In this document: positions 1 through 5,535 of the stretch, one piece after another | Layout of the letters: each line of letters begins with the position of its first letter | Position numbering within the stretch: the first letter of the stretch is position 1 | Assembly: GCA_021846605.1 (NCBI GenBank) | Contig: JAJZWQ010000177.1 | Coordinates: forward strand, 1-5,766 | Length of the DNA: 5,766 nucleotides | Direction of reading: 5' to 3' | Origin: Bacillota bacterium | Lineage (GTDB): Bacteria > Bacillota_E > RBS10-35 > JAJYVN01 | The notes under the pieces: model-generated | Databases searched by the model: none | What the model was told of the DNA's origin: nothing | Seen by the model: only the letters and a program-made list of their open reading frames with translations | Program-made: the position numbers and the translations under genes

Positions 1-1
1 G

Positions 2-790
2 CGCGTACTCCAGCAGGTGACCTTCGGCATGCGCCGGGGAGCGGGTATGCGCAAGGAGGCCGAGCGGTGGTTGGAACTCCTGCGGATCGGCCATCTGGCC
101 ACCCGCTACCCGCACGAGCTGTCCGGCGGGCAGAAGCAACGCGTGGCTATCGCCCGGGCGCTGGCCACCGAACCTTCCCTGCTCCTTTTGGATGAGCCCT
201 TCTCCAACCTGGACGCCCCGCTGCGTGAAGCCCTGCGGGACGAACTGGCCGCCGTCTACAAGGCGCTGGGCGTGACGGTGGTCCACGTCACGCACGACCG
301 GCAGGAGGCACTGGGCACGGCCGACCGCGTGCTCGTCTTTGCCGATGGCCGCCTGCGCCAGGACGGTTCCCCCCAGGAGGTGTACGCGACGCCGGCAGAT
401 CCCGTTGTGGCATCCCTCCTGGGCGCCGCCAACCTGATCCCTGGCCATGTGGAGGGTTCCCCGGGTACCGCTGTGCTCGTGGCGGGCGCACTTCGCCTGG
501 CCGGAACCTGGAGCGGGGCGGGAGCAGGGGGACGCGCGGTGGCCTTCTTCCGGCCCGAGGCGGCGCGGCTCCATGCCCGGCGCCCGGCCGACCAGTTGTC
601 CAACGTCTTCCCGGCCCGTGTCGGGCGGAGCGGCTGGCACGACCAGGGCTGGCGGCACCGCCTGCGCTTGGGAGACGGCCCCACCGAGGTGGTCGTGATC
701 GGCCAGGAGCGCATGGCCGAGGATGCGCAGGTCTGGGTGGAGGTGCCGGTCGGCGCCTGCCGCATCCTGCCCGCAGAGGAAACGGCATAG
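2..790 (+). CDS. ABC importer ATP-binding subunit, CysA/PotA/FbpC-like (5' end missing)
   Basis: This is the cytoplasmic ATPase subunit of a solute importer; it hydrolyses ATP to drive substrate uptake through a membrane permease. The frame is open from base 2 and has no start, so the gene begins outside the window. Walker A and probably the Q-loop are therefore missing. About 262 residues are visible. Motifs in order are the signature LSGGQKQRVAIARAL (from base 119), Walker B LLLLDEP with the D-E pair at 191-196, the D-loop SNLD, and the H-loop histidine in HVTHD (293-295). GAANLIPG near base 423 begins the C-terminal extension, which includes a FRPEAARL segment and is typical of the TOBE/MOI regulatory domain of this subfamily. 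Family identity is firm. The substrate (iron, sulfate, polyamine, phosphonate or other) cannot be read from this part. Partner permease and binding protein genes would be expected upstream. Confidence 0.93.
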   Translation, partial: RVLQQVTFGMRRGAGMRKEAERWLELLRIGHLATRYPHELSGGQKQRVAIARALATEPSLLLLDEPFSNLDAPLREALRDELAAVYKALGVTVVHVTHDRQEALGTADRVLVFADGRLRQDGSPQEVYATPADPVVASLLGAANLIPGHVEGSPGTAVLVAGALRLAGTWSGAGAGGRAVAFFRPEAARLHARRPADQLSNVFPARVGRSGWHDQGWRHRLRLGDGPTEVVVIGQERMAEDAQVWVEVPVGACRILPAEETA

Positions 791-1065
791 CGCGGTCCCC
801 CTCCCCGGCGGCGCCGGTCGCGGCCGGGCACTCCGGAAGGAACAGGCGCGCCATCGCGCGTGCGGAGGACCGGGGCCCAGGCGAGGACCGCGCCGCGCAG
901 GAAGCGCCGCTCGTGCTCTGCGCGGGCACGGCGGGACACCGCAGCCCCCCGCTGGCCGGACGGCTTGCCGCCGTGGGAGGTGGGCGCTCCGTGGGGATGC
1001 GGACGACCCGGGCGGCCGGGCCCGTCGCGGCCTACCCGCCCAGGACGACGGGCTGCACGGCCTGG
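791..1065. other. Convergent intergenic spacer, no gene recognised
   Basis: This 275-base spacer lies between the ABC ATPase and HAD genes, which point towards each other. All frames that cross it look like non-coding GC-rich translation, rich in Arg, Pro, Gly and Ala, with no recognisable domain. Small GC hairpins exist, for example CCGGC (805-809) with GCCGG (813-817), and CCCGG (1007-1011) with CCGGG (1016-1020). None is followed by a T-run, so no terminator is called. Confidence 0.6.
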
Positions 1066-1767
1066 CTACAGGGCCAGCGCCGCGCGCGTGGTCCGGTGGA
1101 GCAGATAGGGAACGCAGGCGGCCAGGTCGCCGACCACGGTCACGTCCGCCGGCAGGGGCGGTGGCGCGTGCCACTCGGGATGCCGGTGCACCAAGACGGG
1201 CTTCATCCCGGCCGCCCGGGCCCCCCCGACGTCATCCCAGACGTTGTCCCCGACGTGGGTGACGCTCTCTGGGGGTAGGTCCAGCGCCTCGGCCACCCAG
1301 GTGAAGGCCTGCGGGTCCGGCTTCTCGCGGCCAAGCTCCGCCGAGACGCCCAGCACCTCGAAGAACTCGGCGAGGCCAGTTACCGCAAGCACGGCGGCCG
1401 CGGTGTGATCCCAGTTGGATAGCAGGGCCAGGCGGCAGCCGGCCCGGCGCAACTGGCGCAGGGCCGCCAGCGCATCCCCGTACACCCTCCACCCACCGCT
1501 CCAGTCGGCGCAGACCGCGGGTCCCGGTGCAACCAGGCCGAGTTCGGCGTGCACCCGCCCCCAGTAGCGCCGGTGAAATTCATCGTTGCCCTGGTGCCAA
1601 AGGTCTGGGTAAAACTCCATGAAGATGCGATCCGTGCGATAGATGACCGCCTCGGCATCGCGCGCCCCGATCCGCACCCCGCGGGCGGCCCAATACGCCC
1701 GCAGCCCCGCCGCACGCTCGCGGTCGACCAGGGTGCCACCGAGGTCGAAGCAGACGGCACCGGCCAT
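1066..1767 (-). CDS. HAD-superfamily hydrolase (HAD-IA type, DLGGT motif I)
   Basis: This is a probable soluble haloacid-dehalogenase-superfamily hydrolase of 233 residues, a usual length for HAD-IA proteins with a small helical cap. Motif I is FDLGGTLVD (nucleophile D8, T12). The cap lies at about residues 15-90. Motif II is LALLSNWD (S117), motif III is EKPDPQAF (K149), and motif IV is HVGDNVWDD (D174, D178/D179). The residue two places after the nucleophile is Gly10, whereas phosphatases normally have Asp there, so simple phosphatase activity is not assured. The ATG at 1767 is chosen because motif I follows within seven residues and GGAGG (complement of 1774-1778) sits six bases upstream. 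The open frame extends much further upstream, but that part runs antisense to other genes. The gene appears monocistronic and divergent from the arsR relic. The substrate is unknown. Confidence 0.9.
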   Translation of the reverse strand: MAGAVCFDLGGTLVDRERAAGLRAYWAARGVRIGARDAEAVIYRTDRIFMEFYPDLWHQGNDEFHRRYWGRVHAELGLVAPGPAVCADWSGGWRVYGDALAALRQLRRAGCRLALLSNWDHTAAAVLAVTGLAEFFEVLGVSAELGREKPDPQAFTWVAEALDLPPESVTHVGDNVWDDVGGARAAGMKPVLVHRHPEWHAPPPLPADVTVVGDLAACVPYLLHRTTRAALAL

Positions 1768-1990
1768 GTTCTCCCTCCCGTTTCCATGCTGTCCTGACCC
1801 TATGCGCCGCGGCCCCCGGCAGAGTGCTGGCGGCATTAGGCTGTGGCGGCGGTTGCGTTGCGGATGGCGGAAGATCTGATGAACCGCGCCGTTGTCCCCT
1901 GGCCGGACGCGTGGGGGCGGGCCGGATCCCGCGTACGCGACCATGACGCACAACGAACTCGTAATATGATCGGTCACGCAGTGATGATGC
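1768..1990. other. Divergent gap between HAD gene and arsR relic, with a local AT-richer patch
   Basis: This 223-base non-coding stretch presumably holds the promoter of the HAD gene and the former promoter of the arsR-SRPBCC cassette. Most of it is very GC-rich, but about 1940-1990 is less so, containing GTAATATGAT (1961-1970). It also holds small inverted repeats: GCGTACGC (1931-1938), and TCAC (1974-1977) separated by GCA from GTGA (1981-1984). No -35/-10 pair with good spacing could be assigned on either strand, so no promoter is called. Its position makes it the place to look for an old ArsR operator. Confidence 0.35.
1774..1778 (-). promoter_or_regulatory. Ribosome binding site of the HAD hydrolase gene
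   Basis: On the minus strand this reads GGAGG within GGGAGGGAG, six bases before the ATG at 1767. It fixes the start against the long upstream in-frame extension. Confidence 0.75.
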
Positions 1991-2168
1991 GTGTTGCTGG
2001 CGCCGCACGTCTTTGGTACCCTGGCCGATCCCACCAGGCGCGCGCTCCCGGAGGGCCTGGAGCCGGTGCCGCGCTGGCTGGGGCGCCATGAGCGCGTTGT
2101 GGCGGGCGCACCCAGGTGTCTTGCAGGCCCTGTGGGACGAGGAGGGGAGCGGCGATGGCACAACCTGA
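1991..2168 (+). pseudogene. Relic of an ArsR-family transcriptional repressor (internal deletion plus frameshift)
   Basis: From the GTG at 1991 the frame reads MLLAPHVFGTLADPTRRA. VFxxLADPTRR is the hallmark first helix of ArsR/SmtB repressors. The same frame then jumps to LEPVPRWLG, which resembles the region just before the last helix of ArsR proteins. The central winged helix-turn-helix, about 50 residues, is absent. Near 2087 the similarity moves to another frame, SALWRAHPGVLQALWDEEG, ending at TGA 2166-2168. The expected pattern for this last helix is WL-x6-W. The two tryptophan codons (2075 and 2100) are 25 bases apart instead of 24, which fits a single-base insertion. The stop overlaps the start of the SRPBCC gene by 14 bases, as in coupled arsR-AHSA1 pairs. 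Without the DNA-binding domain it cannot work as a repressor. The evidence is motif similarity read by eye, so the extent is approximate. Confidence 0.6.
2141..2145 (+). promoter_or_regulatory. Ribosome binding site of the SRPBCC gene
   Basis: GGAGG, within GAGGAGGGGAG, lies nine bases before the ATG at 2155. It supports this start over the in-frame GTG at 2116, whose extra 13 residues (MSCRPCGTRRGAA) do not resemble the family N-terminus. Confidence 0.75.
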
Positions 2169-2613
2169 GGGGCAGGAGACGCTGACGATCGAGGTGGAGT
2201 ACCGACTGGCGCACCCGCCAGAGAAGGTGTGGCGGGCCCTCACCGAACCCGCGTTGCTGGCGCGCTGGCTGATGCCCAACGATATCCGTCCCGAGGTGGG
2301 ACACCGGTTCACCTTCCAGGCGGCGCCCACGCCGGGCTGGGACGGCGTCGTGTGCTGCGAGGTGTCGCTCGCCATCAAGCCCGAGGTGCTGGCCTACACA
2401 TGGCGCGGCGGGTCCGCCAGCGTGACAGGGTATGGGCACGCCCTGGACACCACCGTCACCTGGACCCTGACCCGGACCCCTGACAACGGCACGCTCCTGC
2501 GCCTGGTGCATGCCGGGTTCACGGACCGCGACGGCTTCGCCTGGGAGGCCATGGGCCGCGGTTGGCGCGGTAAGCCGGCGGCGGTGGCGCAGCTCCTGGA
2601 GAACCTGGCCTAA
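2155..2613 (+). CDS. SRPBCC (START-like) domain protein, AHSA1 family
   Basis: This is a 152-residue single-domain protein of the SRPBCC helix-grip fold, AHSA1 branch, which forms a deep hydrophobic ligand pocket; its physiological ligand is not known. The N-terminal strand LTIEVEYRLAHPPEKVW runs into PALLARWLMP (residues 33-42), the typical start of these proteins. A central strand GWDGVVCCEV (61-70) and the segment TLLRLVHAGF (114-123) follow. It ends with a C-terminal helix that begins near GW (136-137) and finishes at LLENLA. Length and fold pattern are complete with no disruption. Upstream is an arsR relic whose old stop overlaps this start. Downstream is a broken VOC gene. ArsR, AHSA1 and VOC genes often lie together, so this is probably the surviving member of such a cassette. 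It is likely cytoplasmic; no signal peptide or membrane segment is seen. Confidence 0.9.
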   Translation: MAQPEGQETLTIEVEYRLAHPPEKVWRALTEPALLARWLMPNDIRPEVGHRFTFQAAPTPGWDGVVCCEVSLAIKPEVLAYTWRGGSASVTGYGHALDTTVTWTLTRTPDNGTLLRLVHAGFTDRDGFAWEAMGRGWRGKPAAVAQLLENLA

Positions 2614-2615
2614 AC

Positions 2616-2638
2616 GGCCTCCCGCCCGTTGGGGGGCC
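2616..2638 (+). terminator. Possible terminator hairpin after the SRPBCC gene
   Basis: GGCCTCCC (2616-2623) pairs with GGGGGGCC (2631-2638) around a seven-base loop, with one T-G wobble pair. It begins three bases after the stop codon. Only two T residues follow, so intrinsic termination is uncertain. Confidence 0.35.
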
Positions 2639-2649
2639 TTGATCGGTGA

Positions 2650-2846
2650 CCGCGCCTCAGCTGGTTTGTCGAGGCCCCGGAGGGGCGCAGGGGACCGTGC
2701 TTGCCGTCCCCGACCTGGAGCCATCGCGGACCTCCAGGCGCGCGGCTTGGACCTGCGCGAGACGCGGATCGCTCAGGTGCCCTGGGGCCGCTGGATCGTG
2801 GTGCGGGACCCCACCGGCAACAGCTGGGGCGTGGCGCCGCCGCCCA
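2650..2846 (+). pseudogene. Relic of a VOC-family (glyoxalase/bleomycin-resistance-like) protein, C-terminal half with two frameshifts
   Basis: Pieces of a vicinal-oxygen-chelate domain can be read in three frames in succession. LSWFVEAPEG is at 2656-2685, in the frame starting at 2650. GTVLAVPDLE is at 2691-2720, in the frame that includes 2646. AIADLQARGLDLRE, then VPWGRWIVVRDPTGNSWGV, runs from about 2723 to 2833 in the third frame. The order strand, 'D-L-E-A-A-I-x-x-L-x-A-R-G', 'PWGR', 'RDPxGN' is the usual C-terminal half of a VOC domain. The N-terminal half (about 55-60 residues) is not found, since SRPBCC ends only 36 bases upstream. The frame runs on past the expected C-terminus without a stop. 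The acidic metal ligand often present just after GNxW is Gly here. It is very unlikely to make a working enzyme. Its place just after SRPBCC fits a former arsR-SRPBCC-VOC cassette. Confidence 0.65.
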
Positions 2847-3006
2847 CAAGCGCCGTCAGGGGCTTGCGGGCGGCGTGTCGCGGGATAGCCCGGCCGGGGC
2901 GACGGGTTCTGGTGCGTGCCGACACCCGGGGTGCGCGCACGCGCACCGCCGGCCGTTGCCGTTGCCGCGCAGGCAGGGGTGACGCCCGATCGCGCGGGCG
3001 GGCTGG
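2847..3006. other. Convergent spacer with no recognised gene
   Basis: These 160 bases lie between the end of VOC similarity and the stop of the minus-strand oxidoreductase. No domain is recognisable in any frame. The only structure noted is the inverted repeat at 2930-2947. Confidence 0.5.
2930..2947. repeat. 8-bp inverted repeat, possible factor-independent stop for the oxidoreductase gene
   Basis: GGTGCGCG (2930-2937) and CGCGCACC (2940-2947) are perfect complements separated by only two bases, so a hairpin would have to open a base pair or two at its tip. It lies about 60 bases past the oxidoreductase stop and has no adjacent T-run on the minus strand. It could be a weak terminator or a chance alternating G/C run. 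Confidence 0.35.
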
Positions 3007-4062
3007 CTACTCGAGGCACCCCGCAGCGCGCAGCTTCGCCTGCACATCCACCGTCTGCCGCGCCTGGCTGGCATCAATCGCGGCAAAGAGCATCGCGGTG
3101 CTTTGGATGTTGTCCTGAAGCTGGGTTTCCGGGGGCGGCCCGCCCGCAAACCAGTTGAGGGCACCATGGATGACGTGCTGGTGCCCATCATACTCGGGCC
3201 GGACCAGGGCCAGTTCCTCGGTGCGCAGGCGGCCCCCGCCCAGGTGCCGCTCCAGGCGCACGGTCTGGTCGCTCCCGACCGAGACGGCACCGTCCTCGCA
3301 CTCGATCCGGTAATACTCCTGATACCAGGAATTCTGGGCGGCCGCCGCCAGGCAGGAACCCTCGTAGTTGCCGGCCACGCCGTTTTGCATGCCGCATACG
3401 TACTGGGCGATGCACTCGCCGTCAAAGGACGGGTGGTCCGGGTTCCACTCCTGGCCGGCGATCCAGGCGCAGTCGGCGCCGGCCAGGTTGCGGATCTGGT
3501 CCAGGTGGTGGATGCCGCCCTCGATCAGAAGCGAGTGGCGGATCTGGTGGCGGAAGTCTCCCCAGGATCCGCGCACGCGGTAGTCGGCGGCAAAGCGCGC
3601 CATGATGTAGCGGGGCTGACCGATGACGCCGTCGGCCAAAACGCGTTTGAGCGTAAGGATGCGCGGGGTGTATCGGTAGTTTTGGATGACCGCCATCTTC
3701 ACCCCGGCCTGGCGGACGACCTGGTAGATGTCCACGGCCGCCTCCCAGGTGTCGGCGATGGGCTTTTCGCTGAGGACGTGCATACCCCGGCCGGCTGCCC
3801 GCAGCACCGCGTCACGGTGGTAGGCCGGGGGGAGGACGACAATGGCGAAGTCCGCTTCAGTTTGGGCGAAGGCGTCATCCAGGTTGAGAAAGCGCGCGCG
3901 TTCGGGCAGCGCCAGGAACTGGGCCGCCTCCGCCAGGGCGTCCGGCTGAACGTCGCAGAGGCCTACGATCTGCATGCGGTCCGAAAACCGCGGTAAGAGC
4001 TGGCGGATCCATGCCCGACCCATGCCGCCGGCCCCGAGCATCAACGCGCGCAACTTCGGCAC
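3007..4062 (-). CDS. Gfo/Idh/MocA-family NAD(P)-dependent oxidoreductase
   Basis: This is a probable cytoplasmic sugar, polyol or inositol dehydrogenase of 351 residues, a normal length for the family. The N-terminal Rossmann fold has LMLGAGGMG (residues 7-15, dinucleotide loop) and VGLCDVQPDAL after the second strand. VLSEKPIADT (97-106) carries the family EKP motif with the catalytic-site Lys100. The C-terminal alpha/beta domain has LIEGGIHHLDQIRNL (179-193), whose H185-x-x-D188 matches the usual HxxD active-site pair. The substrate is not predictable from these motifs. The GTG at 4062 is the preferred start because the first beta-strand follows at once, and AGGCGGG lies eight bases upstream on the minus strand. 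The ATG at 4041 would clip that strand. Frame extension up to 4290 runs across the gdh start and is not protein-like. The gene is divergent from gdh with 180 bases between them. Confidence 0.92.
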   Translation of the reverse strand: MPKLRALMLGAGGMGRAWIRQLLPRFSDRMQIVGLCDVQPDALAEAAQFLALPERARFLNLDDAFAQTEADFAIVVLPPAYHRDAVLRAAGRGMHVLSEKPIADTWEAAVDIYQVVRQAGVKMAVIQNYRYTPRILTLKRVLADGVIGQPRYIMARFAADYRVRGSWGDFRHQIRHSLLIEGGIHHLDQIRNLAGADCAWIAGQEWNPDHPSFDGECIAQYVCGMQNGVAGNYEGSCLAAAAQNSWYQEYYRIECEDGAVSVGSDQTVRLERHLGGGRLRTEELALVRPEYDGHQHVIHGALNWFAGGPPPETQLQDNIQSTAMLFAAIDASQARQTVDVQAKLRAAGCLE

Positions 4063-4129
4063 TCCACAATCCCGCCTGTTCAAACCGGATGCGGTCTGAC
4101 TACGGCGATGCGCTCGTGATCCCTGCAGG

Positions 4130-4156
4130 GGGGCGGCGGCAGGGCGCCGCCGCCCC
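4130..4156. repeat. Perfect 11-bp inverted repeat (hairpin) in the gdh leader/divergent region
   Basis: GGGGCGGCGGC (4130-4140) and GCCGCCGCCCC (4146-4156) are perfect reverse complements around the five-base loop AGGGC. In RNA this would be a very stable stem, 86 bases before the gdh ATG. The CCCTG at 4121-4125 could pair with any of three nearby CAGGG copies (4126-4130, 4140-4144, 4156-4160), which allows alternative folds. It sits between divergent genes, so it is not a normal end-of-gene terminator. An operator or a leader structure are both possible. Confidence 0.6.
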
Positions 4157-4227
4157 AGGGCGACGGCCGCAAACTGGGCAGGCTGCATGCGGCACGCGCC
4201 TGCGGCGGCGCATCGACCCGAGGGCGA

Positions 4228-4239
4228 GGGGGGAAGGGG
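4228..4239 (+). promoter_or_regulatory. Ribosome binding site of gdh
   Basis: GGGGGGAAGGGG, a pure purine run, ends three bases before the ATG at 4243. GGGGGGAA at its left end lies at better spacing, 7-8 bases. It supports this start. Confidence 0.65.
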
Positions 4240-4242
4240 CAG

Positions 4243-5529
4243 ATGGCGACCGACGAGCTCACCAATCCCTTTCTGATTGTGCAGCACCACCTGGCCGAGG
4301 CGGTCCGGCTCCTAGGTCTGGACCCGGAGGTCTACGAATACCTCTGCGAACCGGTGCGTGTGCTCAAGGTCGCCATTCACGTGCGCATGGACGACGGCTC
4401 GGTGCGCAACTTCGCCGCTATCCGCGCCCAGCACACCACCGTGCTCGGGCCGGTCAAGGGCGGCATCCGCTTTCACCCCGATGTGACGGAGGACGAGGTC
4501 AAGGGCCTGGCCATGTGGATGACGTTCAAGACGGCGGTCGCCAACCTGCCGTTCGGGGGCGCCAAGGGCGGCGTCGCCGTGGATCCGGACCAGCTGTCGC
4601 GCCGCGAACTGGAGGCCCTCACGCGGCAGTACATCCGGGCCCTGACGCCCATCGTCGGGGTGGACAAAGACATCCCCGCGCCCGACGTGAACACCAACCC
4701 GCAGATCATGGGGTGGATGCTGGATGAGTACGACCAGATCCACGGGGCGAGCGTCCCCGGGTTCGTGACCGGCAAGCCGATCATCCTGGGCGGATCGCGG
4801 GGGCGGGTCGCCGCCACCGGCCGCGGGGTCGTCATGACGGTGCTGGAGGCGTGTGCCCGCCTGGGGCTGGAGCCGCGGCAATGCCGTGCCGCCGTCCAGG
4901 GCTTCGGCAACGTCGGTAGCCACACGGCGCTGGAGCTGCACGCGGCCGGGGTGCGGGTGGTGGCGGTGGATGACGTCCGGGGTGGGGTCTATCGAGCCGA
5001 GGGGCTGGACGTGCCCGCCCTGGTGTCCTGGAGCCGGGAGCACCGTACCGTCGCCGGCTTCCCCGGCACGCGACCCGTCGACCTGCCGGGACTCTTGACG
5101 TGCGATTGCGAGATTCTGGTGCCCGCGGCGCTGGAGAACCAGATCACCGAGGAGATCGCGCCCCGCGTGCGTGCGCGCGTGGTCGCCGAGGCGGCCAACG
5201 GCCCCACCACCCCGGCCGCTGCCGCCATCCTGGAGCGGCGGGGCGTCTTCGTCATCCCCGATATCCTCTGCAACGCCGGCGGCGTCACGGTCTCCTACTT
5301 CGAGTGGGTCCAGGACCAGACGCACCTCTTCTGGTCCGAACAGGAGGTGGCCGAACGCCTCCAGGCCAAGATGCGCGGCGCGTTTGCCGAGGTGTACGGG
5401 ATGCACGCGCGCGCGGGCGTAGACATGCGCCGGGCGGCGTACATGGTCGCGGTCGGGCGCCTGGCGGAGGCAATGGCGGCACGCGGCTGGCTGCGCCGAG
5501 ACGTGCCGCCCGCCCTTGCCGACACCTGA
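4243..5529 (+). CDS. gdhA: Glutamate dehydrogenase (Glu/Leu/Phe/Val dehydrogenase family)
   Basis: This enzyme catalyses reversible oxidative deamination of glutamate to 2-oxoglutarate and ammonia with NAD(P), linking amino-acid and central carbon metabolism in the cytoplasm. The 428 residues match hexameric bacterial enzymes such as RocG/GudB (about 424). The substrate domain contains GPVKGGIRFHP (69-79), MTFKTAVANLPFGGAKGG (93-110) with catalytic Lys108, and DIPAPDVNTN (143-152) with the proton-transfer Asp148. The Rossmann domain carries GFGNVG (220-225), with Asp243-Asp244 after its second strand; acidic residues there hint at NAD preference. ANGPTTP (318-324) and CNAGGVTVSYFEW (343-355) complete the active-site cleft. 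KGGIRFHP and the length argue for GDH over the shorter leucine dehydrogenases. The start is supported by the purine-rich RBS. The gene symbol is the generic one; NAD-type paralogues carry other names. No defects are seen. Confidence 0.95.
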   Translation: MATDELTNPFLIVQHHLAEAVRLLGLDPEVYEYLCEPVRVLKVAIHVRMDDGSVRNFAAIRAQHTTVLGPVKGGIRFHPDVTEDEVKGLAMWMTFKTAVANLPFGGAKGGVAVDPDQLSRRELEALTRQYIRALTPIVGVDKDIPAPDVNTNPQIMGWMLDEYDQIHGASVPGFVTGKPIILGGSRGRVAATGRGVVMTVLEACARLGLEPRQCRAAVQGFGNVGSHTALELHAAGVRVVAVDDVRGGVYRAEGLDVPALVSWSREHRTVAGFPGTRPVDLPGLLTCDCEILVPAALENQITEEIAPRVRARVVAEAANGPTTPAAAAILERRGVFVIPDILCNAGGVTVSYFEWVQDQTHLFWSEQEVAERLQAKMRGAFAEVYGMHARAGVDMRRAAYMVAVGRLAEAMAARGWLRRDVPPALADT

Positions 5530-5535
5530 CCGGCT

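Larger units (their letters stand above)
4063..4242. promoter_or_regulatory. Divergent intergenic region between oxidoreductase and gdh
   Basis: This is the only place for the promoters of both flanking genes, by position. No convincing -35/-10 pair could be assigned to either. The standout feature is the strong inverted repeat at 4130-4156, preceded by the palindrome CCCTGCAGGG (4121-4130). Confidence 0.5.

Noticed and set aside
256..939. Minus-strand open frames opposite the ABC ATPase gene
   Set aside because: The ABC ATPase reading is certain. The opposite frames are Arg/Pro/Ala-rich shadows.
913..1060. Possible protein-like stretch (PLVLCAGTAGH) in the spacer after the ABC gene
   Set aside because: It is short, has no recognisable family or RBS, and soon runs antisense into the HAD gene. 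No better than chance in GC-rich DNA.
1943..1969. Eight-codon ORF (MTHNELVI) before the arsR relic
   Set aside because: No RBS and no reason to think it is a leader peptide; such short frames occur by chance.
1768..2724. Long in-frame upstream extension of the HAD gene on the minus strand (to 552 codons in total)
   Set aside because: The extra 319 residues run antisense to the SRPBCC gene and the relics and show no domain. A good RBS sits right before the ATG at 1767.
3103..3996. 297-codon open frame on the plus strand inside the Gfo/Idh/MocA gene
   Set aside because: It is antisense to a gene with full family motifs. Its Val/Asp/Gly-rich translation is a codon-complement shadow, with no RBS or domain.
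4011..4727. Plus-strand open frame overlapping the divergent region and the start of gdh
   Set aside because: It is out of frame with gdh, low in complexity and without motifs. The gdh frame has the RBS and the family N-terminus.
4312..5406. 364-codon open frame on the minus strand inside gdh
   Set aside because: It lies opposite a clear glutamate dehydrogenase with all catalytic motifs. Its translation is rich in His, Gly, Asp and Arg with no domain. High GC suppresses stops in the antisense frame, so this is expected by chance.
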